Below are positions 46,714 through 57,619 of a stretch of DNA of 64,000 nucleotides, piece after piece (position 1 is the first letter of the stretch; every line of letters starts with the position of its first letter). Source of the stretch: Petunia secreta. Lineage: Eukaryota; Streptophyta; Magnoliopsida; Solanales; Solanaceae. Below the pieces are notes generated by a model that was given only the letters and a program-made list of their open reading frames with translations, was not told where the DNA came from and did no database searches. The DNA lies in contig JARKIP010000021.1 in NCBI GenBank assembly GCA_029990175.1, forward strand, positions 21,457,501-21,521,500, in the 5' to 3' direction. The translations under genes and the position numbers were made by a program.

Positions 46714-48761
46714 GAATCAAATTCTTCTACATTGTGGTAATCATGGGGGACAAAATCAAAAAAAAAAAAGAAAGAAGAAAAACATTGTGCCAGTGTGTAT
46801 GTAGATAATAATAATGTTGGGTTGTGTATATTTTGTTTATATGAATGTTTGTTTTCTTCATCCTTCAACCTACTGGTCTTTTACATTGTGTTTGGTTAGA
46901 GGGAAGAGGAATGAAATAGCGTATTTGAAAATTTCATTAGTTTGCTTTCGCACAAGGACTAATATTTGGTCATTTACTTTCTTTCGCTGGTAAACTTACC
47001 AGACAGAAAATGAGATAATGAATTTACTTTTAAGTTTATGCACAAAGAGGGAAAACTATTTACACAAAGCTCATCAAAAAGACACTTATAGGTAACTCTA
47101 TATAAAAGTTTATTGCTTAGACATTTGGCTAAAATCAAAAAGAAGAGATCAAGGAGAGGGAGCTAGACAAGCACTTGCAAGAGAGCGACCGGCAGATCTA
47201 AAACTGCTATGGTAAAGGGTCACTATATTATTGAAAATAGGTAAACAAAATGATGTATTTAAAAAAAAAAAAAATCAAAAATTTCATTTACGATTGTATT
47301 TGACTTTAAAAGTTATTTTTGTTATTTCTGTGGTATCAATAAAGTTATTTCACTCAGGAGTCACACAAACCGGAAAATGATATATCGTAATTTTTAAGCA
47401 AAAATAATTGAAAAAACTAAACCAACCCATTTTAAACAAAAATCTTATATTCGACCAATACTCAGACTCATGGAATCCCTCTATATACTACCCAAATGCC
47501 CGAAGAAGGCTGATATGGATAAACCAATTGCCAAAGAGCTGCATCCACCACTGCTTTCATTTAGTCACTCTAGTTTTACCTGCTAAATTTATATTGCCTT
47601 CGTCCATTCAATAAAGTTACATTGACCAAATAGTTGGATACTTTTATTTCTTTCTCTCTTTTTCCCTCTGTATTGCCTTTCTTTAAATTTTGGACGGCTA
47701 CAAACTAGCACCATCAGTATCTAGAAATGTACACTTGCTTGTATTTGATCTTCTTGACAATGACTAACAATTAAACTGAAATACTGTGACGTTATATCAG
47801 CTTTGGTCATGGTATGCAATTAGAACCAAGTCAAAAAGAATATAATGGTTTTAAAAGTAAAGCTGCCCCTGAAATCATCCTCCTCGTTATTTTTTCTAAT
47901 TTTTTAAGCATCTATCACCCTCTGTTTATCTTAGCTATATCGTCATCCTCATTATCTCTGCCATCTTCAATCAATCAAGTGATATAAACATGAATCAAAG
48001 TCAACATTTTAATTTAGGATTAACAATATATGGTTTTCAATAGGAGAAGTGGAGAAGATATTCCTATCAATTTACTATAAGAAAGTAACGACAATAATAG
48101 CGTAAATAGGATATCTCAGAGGACAAATGTTACACTGTCTCGTAACCGCTTTTTTTTTTTTTTTTTTTTTGGGGGTATGTTTTTAAAATCTTTACATTTG
48201 AAACTTCATTCAAAATGAGTATGCATGGAATTAGTCGTCTATTAAAACAACAATTTGAAAAGGAACTCTGTGCAGAAAAATAGAGGCATTGAGGCAGATA
48301 AGAGTGAAAATAGAATCTGGTACTCAAGGTTCTGGTATTTTTGAGGATCAGTCAGGACATTACCCTTTCTGAAAAGGTATAATAAAGCTTTAATATGATA
48401 TAAATGAGATATTAGGCTAACATGAGTGCGCATAAGTTCTGGAAGCAGCTGAATTTGTACATGGCAAAAGCAGCATCATTGATTTTCCAGCAGTTTGTGG
48501 GACTAATAATTTATATACAGACAATACAGTTGGTCATGTCCTGAGTCTACAAAATATAGATTTTCTCTTCCTGAAAGCAAATTAGTAAAAGGAGTTTAAG
48601 TACAACCAGTAAAATCAAATTCAAATACAACCATGTACTATTAACTAAGTAGGAGTAACTAAAAATAACCATATGGCTCCAAGAAAGCTTTTCACGGATG
48701 GGAGAAAAATCATGGCGGAGACTAAAAATGGGAACATACATCATGTACATAATCAGTAAGG
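46714..48761. other. Intergenic region between convergent UGT and NLP genes
   Basis: The two genes converge here, so both 3' ends lie in this region. It contains A- and T-runs (47259-47272, 48151-48170) and no coding domain. I cannot assign polyadenylation sites with confidence. Confidence 0.6.
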
Positions 48762-50699
48762 TTAGTTTAAGGGCTCGACTATCATCTTCATTGTAGTTCT
48801 TCCGGATGATCTTAATGTGTGTATTCCATACTCTAAATCTGAATCACAAGTTATTGAAATCCAATCGTTATCTTCATCTTCATACTTGATAGAAGAACTT
48901 CCAAAAGGGATTTTCAATCTCTTTTCAACTTCTGCTTCCAGATCAATTTTCCCTGATGAAAGAGAGAGCGGAAACTTTACAGTCACATCTTTGTAAGTTA
49001 CCTTTATGCTCATGGTGTTGTCCAATGCAGCAGTAGTAGCCATTCCAATAGACAAACTAGCATGCGGCTGCAGGTCTTCTTGACTGGAATTCAGTGACTT
49101 CATTTTCACTCCTTTTACTGATTTGCTTTTAGAAAGAGAGCATATATCATTTGCAGACTTACTACGTGGCCACCTGTATATGTCGTAGTCTCTACACATG
49201 CGCTTCAAGGTGCTTCGAGCAACTGCAAGAAGGAAAAAAAGTCAAAACAAAGGGAAGTCCTTATTACGGAACGTTGCACCAAACTTGGTGAATGCTATGA
49301 CGATGTGCAATGCCTATATTAAAGAGATATATGCTTACCTCCTAAACTTTTTGCAGCATCAGAAAGTTTCTTTCCAAACTGTTCTTCTAGAACACCACGA
49401 CTAATACCATACTCCTTTTCCATCCTCTTTATCCTTTTATGTTTCTCTGAACAATTATGGGAAATAGTACTGTCTTTGGCATGCATAGAAATAGAATGCC
49501 TTTGTTTGTCGCCTGCATCAGCTTCCTTCAGTCTCTGTTGATGTGCTACATCTGGCTGTGTTGGTTCTCTTCTGTTGTTTGACTGAAGATTCATTCGAGT
49601 GTCCCATCCATAATCCACATTTACAATTTCTTCAAAGTCAGACGAACTCGAAGGATCAAAATCAAATAGTTGAATGTTCGCGTCATATTGTACCATCGAG
49701 GAAAGTTGATGCAGGCCTATTTCGAAGGAATTAAGTTCTTCATCAAGAGAAGCTTTATGATCAGTAGACAAGTTTTGCTGAAAATTTTGCTCTGAATCGA
49801 CAATAAATGTTGTGAATTTGTCTGAATCAGTATAGGCAACATTATTCTCTTTGAGTTGTACAAAATTACTTTCTTTGTCCACTGCATCAGCTTCCTCAAC
49901 TCCTTGTCGCTGGACTGAATTCGGCAGCACAGTTTCTTCTCTGTTCTCTGATTCAAAAATCTTTTGAGATCTAGCAATGTCATCTATTCTAGAAGAATCC
50001 TTTACAATTTCCATGGAATGAGCTACAACGCCAGTTGAACTCGAAGGTCCTAAATCAACTGACTCTTCATTAAAGGAATTGAACTGCATCAATTTTTCTT
50101 TTCCCTTTGATCGAACCATTGGTTGTGGTTGGCCTATCTCGAAGGAATCAATTTCATCAGCACCAGCAGTTCTAATAACCTCAACAAACAAGCTTGGTCC
50201 TGAATCAAGGAAAAAGCTTGGAAGTTGCTCTTTAATTGTGGCTAATAGCTTGTTCAAGAAACTTTGTGGATTTCCGTTGAGTGACTCGTCTTGAGGTAAA
50301 AAAAATTCTAGTACTACATGGCTGGCACTCCTCGGTTTCACAAGCATTGCAAAATAGGCTGTAAATTTAGCACACCGTGCGATTGGTACTAAGGGGTAAA
50401 ATTCTATGCTTAATTGAGTTATATCTTTGCAAAAGCATGACCCCTTTGACGAAAGCACTTTTCCAACCAATCCTTGCCCAATTCGTACATGATGTAGGTC
50501 ACTAACAGCCATAAATTCAACAGATGTAATATCTTCACTCCAATATTTTGTTGGGGGAGAGGTGATCAACATTTCCATTTTACTTGAATCAAACACAGGA
50601 ATCCAAGTTTGAGCAAAGGGTAACTTGTGAGTCTTACATGTTACTTCCAAGGCCTCCTTTACTTGAGCAAGTTCTTGCTCCCATACTTCTTGTATCTGC

Positions 50700-50752
<53 letters not shown>

Positions 50753-53700
50753 CATGCATTGCTCAAGATAAAGGTTCAATGAGGGAATTTTTTTTTTGTT
50801 GCTTACAGAAAAAAGCTTAATGAGGGGACTTTACCTCTTGAGGGTATGCTAACCATGAAGGAATGAGAGCCAGACCCATAGTCTGCAAATAATATAAGCA
50901 TCAGGTCAGTAGGAAACACAACAAACAGCAAACTAGGCTGTATTGAGAATCTAGAGGAAGCCTTATTGCAATGAAGCATCAGATACAAGCCCTAGACATT
51001 CAATCCTGTGGAGAGTTTTTCTTCCTTTGAGAAATCCACTGGGGACAGAAGATTTATAACTCTAATTCATGAGAAACCAACTAAAATGATTTCTAAAACG
51101 ATGAGCGATTGTTGTTCAACTGTGTTAAAATGATCATTTCTTTCCGGACATCTCTCGTAACTGAAACGACCTCGGTTAGTCGTTTCGGAAGTTAGGACTC
51201 CGATTGGTGTGCCGATAATTTTAAAATATTCGTAAGGTCCATTGAAACTTAGCTGTAAAATTTGAGCTAAATCGGACCTCGTTTGGTAGGCATCGGAAGA
51301 AGGTTTCAATTTTTATTGTCGATAAATATTAAAAAGAGATATTCGAGCTCGATTTTGGTGAATGAGCTTCGATTCGAAATACAAAAGCGTTGTTAGGTTC
51401 GTATGATTATTTGCGACTTTTGTGAACTTTCGAAAGTGAATTTCGATGTTGTTCGGCTAGTTTCTGCTAAAATGCCGAAAGTTAAATAACTTGACCTTTT
51501 TCTATTTAATTTGCATATTGAGTTTCGGGAGTCCGATTTGAGATCCGCCTTAGCAAGTGTGTTACATATATTTTGTATAACTTGCTAGAAATTTGGAATC
51601 ATTTCAAATTTCGTACAGTTCCGTTTTAATTTTTGCCGCGAAAACGAAAAGAAAAGAAATATATAATAAAAGAAAAAGGAAAAGAAAGAAAAAGGATAAG
51701 TAATGGCGGTGGGTTACATTTCCTAGTAGAATAAAATGAAGCAAGATAAACGAGAACAGAAACATGAGAGCGAGAAACAGAAAACGTAGGAGAACACAGA
51801 GAAGGAAAAAAATATCAGAAAATGAGAAAAGAGTCGGAGAAAAGTAGAATTTTTACCCCGTAACATCCAGGTAATGATGTTAATGCATTATTTGAGTTTA
51901 TTACATGTGTTTGAATATATTCTAATGGTAAAAATTGGGATATTAGATATCGTTTTAATAAGTTCAATTAATAGTTTAAAGGGTCAATTGGACCCCGATA
52001 ATGGAATTGATTATATATACGTACTCAGTGAGTTATTGACAACATATAAATGTAATTTATTTAGGGTTTGGTTATGTGACCTTAAACCCTGTACATAGGC
52101 CTAACCTGCGTATTGCATATGCGAATAGGGTATCAGGTTCCTAACCAGATTACCCTAAGATGTGGGGAATGAAGCCTTTAGCCTTATGTGATATATTTTT
52201 CTAGTTATTGAACAGAGCGAGATCGTTTAGCAATGAATCCAAAGGACAAAGCGGTTATTGAGTGGCTGTACTAACTTTGTAACAAGGTAAGTGTTTGTAT
52301 CCATTTCTTTGGAGGCACTTGGCCTTGTGGATATTCTACCACGTGTTCCTTATGTGTATAGCTGCCGATAAGTGTACTCATTACGCCTCAACTTTGGATT
52401 TATAATGTATATTATGTGTTAACCTTTATCCCCGGTTGTTGGTATTGCATTGAGCATATGAGCATTGCATTCTGGTCATGGGTTGCTATATCATTTACTG
52501 AGTGCAGGAGGATTCCGCCCTAGGAGCAGGAGGATTCCGCCCTAGGAGCAGGAGAATTCCGCTCCATCGCATCATATTGAGGGTAGGAGGATTCCGCCCT
52601 AAGAGAAGGAGGATTCCGCTCCATTGCATTATATTGAGGGTAGGAGGATTCCGCCCCAGAAGCAGGAGGATTCCGCTCCATTGTATCATATTGAGGGCAG
52701 GAGGATTCCGCCCTAGGAGCAGGAGGATTCCGCTCCATTGCATATATTGAGGGGTAGGAGGATTCCGCCCCAGGAGCAGAAGGATTCCGCTCCATTGCAT
52801 CATATTGAGGGTATGAGGATTCCGCCCTGGAGTAGGAGGATTCCGCTCCATTCATTTGACACATGTGACCCCATTGCATCATACTGCATTCATTCCATTT
52901 GATTGCATCGGTTGCGGTGTATTGTGTGATTATAGTGTGATATTTCGTGAATATGTCATGTATTCCTGATTGTTGATATGTTCGGGATGTCTATATGTTC
53001 TATCTATCATATGTCCCTGGTCGTTTATGAATTTATGGTGTCATACATTATTTGGCTCTGTCTTTTTATAATTTAAATAGGAGGAATTTGGTTTATCTGT
53101 TTCTTCTCCCTGGCTAGCTATCCTATTCTTTGAGGTGGCTAGTCGGCCCCACTTATTGAGTCCTTTTGACTCACCCTTGTTTGTTATTTGTTTCTTGTCT
53201 ATCTATTTCGTTTCGGCAGGTTCGCTCCAGGATTGAATTCGCCACATTGTGAAGGAGCGAAGACGACTTCAGCTGTCAGGGTGAGCCAGCTTTTATTCCG
53301 GATGGCCACCAGTTTATTGTTTATTATTTCAGATGCATTTTGCTCCCTTCAGGAGGTATCTGTCTTCTTTTGTACTCTTAGATGTCTAGTCTAGATAGCC
53401 CTAAACCTAGTATGTTGGGTAGTCAGCTGTAATTTCTTTTGTACAGCTTAAAGGTATCAGTATGTCTGTATTTTTTAACTCTTGTTCTTATTTATGAATT
53501 GAATTATATTTATTTTCCTAATTTAATTGGTAAGGATCCGTCCGACGGGTCTAGGGGAGAATGTCGGGTGCCCGCACGGCCTAGCCGGATTCCAGGTCGT
53601 GTCAGTTGGTATCGGAGCCCGGTTTAGTATCTATCTAGACTAAGACAGTGTCTAGTAGAGTCTCGCTGATGGGTACGTAGACGTCCGTACTTATCTACAA

Positions 53701-55171
53701 GAGCCTATGATAGCATTTAGGAAGTTTCACTTTCTCCTCTTTTGATCATGCGACGGGTCTAGGGGAGGATGTCGGGTACCCGCACGGCCTAACCGGATTC
53801 CGGGTCGTGTCAGTTACACCATCCAATGTATCTCTTTAGTGTCAAATATCAATAGTAGAAACTAGTTAATCAATAACTAGGGAAATATATACTAGTACTG
53901 TTCCATGGTTTGGCCTCATTAGGTTGTAATCTGAGACATTAATTATACTAGTTACGAAAGATAATACCTTAAGTATTCTGTGATTGTCGATAAAACTGTC
54001 TAAGATAGAGCAAAGATCAAGACATTCATTTGCCTCAAATGCATATTCCAGTACACCAACACAATGGTCCCTTGAACTCGTAAACACTGGCAGAGTCCAA
54101 TAACTACCTACTCCAAGACACATTGCAAACTTGCGCAAAGGGTATTCATCCATGTAGTAGTATCTAACATGAGGGCTGAATTCAGGCATTCCACTTTTGA
54201 AGACGCGCGCTGGACGGCCATGGAAATGGATGCGTTTGGCTTCATCAATCTCTGTGGCATCCAGAGAAGCTATAGTATGGAGACACACACGCCTGTAAGC
54301 CCATAAACCTTCATGAAGCTTGCCATTAAGAGCAAAAGGCTGGTCTGCTGTTGTTAAAAAAGTCTGCCCACCATTAACCCTTATAGGTGCCCAAAATTGA
54401 ATCAAACAAGTACCTTGTTCAAGATATAATTAAGTAATTAGAAATGCACCTCTCTAACCTCTTTAGCTTTTAGATATTTTTTCACGTAATTTAACATGAT
54501 AATAGAACGGACAAAGGTCCTGAGCTCAAGTCTCACCGCCACCAAGTGGCAGATGGATCATACTTCAACTTTTGACACAGAGTGGGTTAATGTGTTCAGG
54601 TGTGGAAAATCACAAAATCTTCAACAAGTATTCGTTTTTTAACCTACAATTTCAAAGTGTAATGAGTTTGGTAGTAACAACCTAAATGTCGAACCAATTA
54701 AATAAAAAATCTTGGATTCATCTCTATCGCCAACCATTATCGGAAAGAATTTCTGGGCGCCTAGCCCAAGAAAAGAGCGTGTTCTATGAAACAATGTTGA
54801 ATCTATAGTTATATATTTAGAAATGTATACTAGTTCTGAATAAAAGCATACCTTGAAGATCAAGAAGCTCAACTAGATTCTTGACTATGCATCGATTTAC
54901 TTGACAGTTGCCATTCGTAGCAGGGAGAATTGAATCTCCTATTCAAAAAGAAAGCGTGACAAACTTGATATCAGAGCATAATAAAACCGAAAAAGAGAAT
55001 AAAACTGAATTAAGCTGCCCATACAAAAAGAGAGAAATACAGCAACTTACTAAGAACTGGGAAGAGAGATTTAACATGATTCAACTCATCATCATTACGC
55101 TGAGTCCAAAAAACCCATCGATTACTGCCATCACCTTGTTTTTTATGAGAAAATTTCATTTTAATGGACAT
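48762..55171 (-). CDS. NIN-like protein (NLP) transcription factor, RWP-RK and PB1, six exons
   Basis: Proposed exons (minus): 55171-55051, 54938-54852, 54413-53968, 50882-50835, 50695-49339, 49222-48762; 2,520 nt including stop, 839 residues. All junctions are GT..AG and phases agree. NLPs are nuclear activators of nitrate-responsive genes. Exon 3 holds the N-terminal GAF-like domain ('IQFWAPIRVNGGQTFL', 'GRPARVFKSGMPEFSP', 'LPVFTSSRDHCVGVLEY'). Exon 5 starts with 'ALEVTCKTHKLPFAQTW' and a second GAF-like part, then a variable acidic linker. RWP-RK (about 654-712) is split by the last intron: 'KKLSDAAKSLG' then 'VARSTLKRMCRDYDIYRWP'. PB1 (757-839) has Lys in 'SIKVTYKD' and acidic 'EDEDNDWISITCDSD'. 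Odd: the signature reads RWPRSK, not RWPSRK, and the pre-GAF part is short. Exon 1 start and the 48-nt exon 4 are the least certain. Intron 3 (3,085 bp) holds a gypsy insertion. Confidence 0.87.
49223..49338 (-). other. NLP intron splitting the RWP-RK domain
   Basis: 116 bp, donor GTAAGC after GGAG and acceptor TTGCAG before TTGCTCG. Phase 1; joining restores 'SLGVARSTLKRMC', the expected helix in RWP-RK. Confidence 0.9.
50703..50749. repeat. (GA)n microsatellite in NLP intron 4
   Basis: About 23 GA units. On the gene strand it is a CT tract just upstream of the acceptor CAAAGCAG of exon 5, where it may act as a long polypyrimidine tract. Confidence 0.93.
51162..53812 (+). mobile_element. 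Collapsed gypsy element (LTR, PBS, then 62-bp LTR tail) in NLP intron 3
   Basis: Same family as the element at 8487. A full LTR 51162-53604 (2,443 bp, TGAAACGACCTCGG ... GTCGTGTCA) is followed by the PBS (TGGTATCGGAGC at 53607; one change from the usual TGGTATCAGAGC), 146 bp of leader, then only the last 62 bp of a second LTR (53751-53812). Flanks GTAAC (51157-51161) and GTTAC (53813-53817) are a 5-bp TSD with one mismatch. It is therefore not a simple solo LTR: a deletion joined the leader directly to the 3' LTR end. It lies antisense to the NLP gene. Confidence 0.9.
52500..52855. repeat. LTR minisatellite, second version (GGAGGATTCCGC motif)
   Basis: About six units of roughly 60 bp, each with two GGAGGATTCCGC cores and a TCCATTGCATCATATTGAGG spacer. 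It occupies the same LTR position as the 15.0-15.3 kb array but has a different core and more homogeneous units. Confidence 0.88.
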
Positions 55172-56110
55172 GATTAAAAAAGCACTTATAATCACAATCT
55201 TTCTAATTCCCTTCGTCTTGCCAAACAATGAAGTCTCATTCTAAGTTGTGAGCTGAATATGCAGCGTGGAATGGAACCAATAAATAAACCATCAATGTTT
55301 ATGTTTCTATTTAAAGAATCCCAAAAACCAAACTTTTGGGAACTAAGTAAAACAAGAAGAATAGTTGTGTGAATGAGATGAAGAAAGAGCTTTCCATTAA
55401 TGGGCCATAAAGTCCGACCAGTGAACACATAAACCGATGAGATATATTGTAGTTCTTTGTGTAGTCCACATAAGCTACTGATGTTTCATGTTTTCTTTCT
55501 TACTCAAAGAATCCAAAAGGTCCATCTCCAAAAAGGCATGATACTCTTAAAAAGGTAGGAACTATGAGTTGGCTCTCACAAAAGGAGGGCATCACGTTGG
55601 TGCCTTTCGGCTCAGCTGCTAGTGGATACTAGTAGTACTACAGTATATTTTATATTGTACTTTGACACAGAATGATTGTCATTTTCTGTTTCAGTTTCAG
55701 TTTGGCTTTTCTAGGTAATGTGATACTAGTACATAGTAGGATCGGAGTAGTAAATTGTTTTGCTGCTTGAATTCAATTTAGCATCGTTATACACTCTACT
55801 TTATTATTTACTGGAACAGATTTTCATTGTTGCCTCAGGTAGCGTACGCTGAAATTTCATAAGTGGTGGCAACATTTTTAGTTTTGTAGATAAAATGATA
55901 CTCCCCCATTTCAATTTATAGTCATAGTTCTAATCACCTAGTTAAGAAAGAAATTAAGACTTTTTGCAATTACAGATCATGCTAATTTTTACCTATTTGT
56001 GTAAATCAATCATTTCTCCCAAATATTTTCAAAAAATTTCACCAGATATACCCCCTTATCCTTGGTTATGATTTTTTGTCCCACTTAAAAATTTTAGCAA
56101 AATGACTTTG
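55172..56110. other. Upstream region of the NLP gene
   Basis: No recognisable gene. On the minus strand the exon 1 frame stays open to 55228, so translation could begin slightly further upstream than proposed. The promoter would lie here, but I cannot place a convincing TATA box. Confidence 0.45.
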
Positions 56111-56114
56111 GAGG

Positions 56115-56420
56115 CAACACTTCAAGTTATAAATTGACAAGTGCTACCTCTTCGGAAAATATAAAGGACAAGTGTGCCTGCAAAGAGATTAAAGTGGCAA
56201 GTGTTGCCGATGCAGCACTTCAAGTTATAAATTGACAAGTGCTGCCTTTTCAGGAAATATAAAGGGGCAACTGCTGCCTGTGAAGAGATTAAAGAGGCAA
56301 GTGTTGCCGATGCAACACTTCAAGTTATCTGGGAGGGCGGAGCAACACTTTAAGTTATCTGGGAGAATGTTGAAAGAGATAAAAGATCAAGTGCTACCAA
56401 ATGGGCAACACTTACTTGAA
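56115..56420. repeat. 98-100 bp tandem repeat, about three units
   Basis: CAACACTTCAAGTTAT recurs at 56115, 56213 (one change) and 56313, with a shorter partial unit at 56343. Each of the first two units carries ATAAATTGACAAGTGCT, then TATAAAGG and AAGTGTTGCCGATG. The third is rearranged. Confidence 0.88.
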
Positions 56421-56739
56421 AAGGAAGGGCGGGATGGAGGCGTCAATATAGAATTTTATAGGGATATTTCCGTCCGGAATTTATTCATTAAAGTTAGCGG
56501 AAGCCATTGTTGCAAACCATTTTAAACGGAGACAGTTAGACAAATCATTGACATCAGTGTCTTAGTAGTGTAATTCTCCCGAATATTTTTCTATGTTGAG
56601 GGGCATGATCATCGTCTACTTTGCCACTCACTAAATAATTTATTTTTAATGTTAGTTATTAACTTTGGGCTTGTAACTATATCTGCCATAAAATTAGGAA
56701 ATTTTGATCAGTAGTTATGTTTGGACGCGCTCATTGGGG

Positions 56740-57345
56740 ACTATCCAGCGTTTCAAAATTCGTTGAAGAGTAGCCAAAAATTCGCGCGCACACTTAAGAT
56801 CCATTAGCATTGGAAAAACACCCCAGACTAATCCCATAATAAAAAACTGGGGCTTTGAACAAAACTTGTTTAAAGCCCAAGTATTTTGTTATGGGACTGA
56901 AGAAGTCCTATAACAAAATAATCCCATAACAAAATTATGGGACCTTGAACTAACATGTTCCCATAACAAAATAATGGGATTTATCCCTTTGATGGGGATA
57001 AATCCCATTATTTTGTTATGGGACTTTATATATAAAGCTTCAGTCCCATAACAAAATGCTGGGGCTGTGAACAAGTTTGTTCACAGCCCCAGCATTTTGT
57101 TATGGGACTGAAGCTTTATACAAAGTCTCATAACAAAATGCTGGGGCCTTGAACAAAACTTATTCAAAGCCCCAGTATTTTATAGTGGGATTAGTTTACT
57201 GAAGCTTCCCAGTATAAATACTGGGGCTTTGAACAAAACTTGTTCAAAGCCCCAGTATTTATACTGGGATTTATCCGGAGGTGGCTATTTCTCAGCGAAT
57301 TTGTTTTTGACGGCTACAAATCAATTAGCGCGCGCCAAACAGACC
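56740..57345. repeat. Foldback repeat, copy 2, with a 90-bp near-perfect palindrome
   Basis: A chain of inverted repeats based on CCCATAACAAAAT and GGGGCTTTGAACAA. The best has 44-bp perfect arms at 57031-57074 and 57077-57120 with a 2-nt loop. Another has 30-bp arms at 57207-57236 and 57240-57269. The ends carry GCGCGCACACTTA (56786) and AGCGCGCGCCAAAC (57328). It shares its entry sequence with the repeat at 16.3 kb. No coding capacity. Confidence 0.88.
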
Positions 57346-57615
57346 CCTCACGAAATTTTTACATAAAATTAAGGGTTGATAAATAGCCACCCATAAATAA
57401 TTTTCTTTTTCATTAACCATAACATATTCTAGCCATATCATTAGCCAAATATTATGACGAAAAAGATTGAAAAAAAATAGTGGATATTTATTTCCTAAAA
57501 TAAAGGATATCAACCATCCTTAAAAGATGGTATGTGTTATTATAGGTAACAAATTTAAATAGGAGAGAAAAACAGTCAGTATATCATTTACACTTCATCT
57601 TTTTTTTTTTATACG
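57346..57615. other. Short AT-rich stretch, no gene recognised
   Basis: May hold the 3' end of the Tat/Ogre-like element on the minus strand, but I find no matching LTR terminus within the window. Confidence 0.35.
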
Positions 57616-57619
57616 TTTT

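Noticed and set aside
50700..50779. N-terminal 'LSLSLS' extension of the large NLP exon
   Set aside because: It translates the (GA)n microsatellite; a CAAAGCAG acceptor at 50696 and the conserved phase place it in an intron.
52495..52882. Pro-rich repeated ORFs in the LTR at 52.5 kb, and similar ones at 15.0 kb
   Set aside because: Produced by the LTR minisatellite; no start context or conservation argument.
51162..53604. Simple solo LTR
   Set aside because: A PBS, leader and extra LTR tail follow it, so more than one LTR end is present.
53866..53967. Continuation of NLP exon 3 past residue 218
   Set aside because: A donor GTATTA follows CTTAAG at 53968; the continued frame has no NLP similarity and would miss the next exon.
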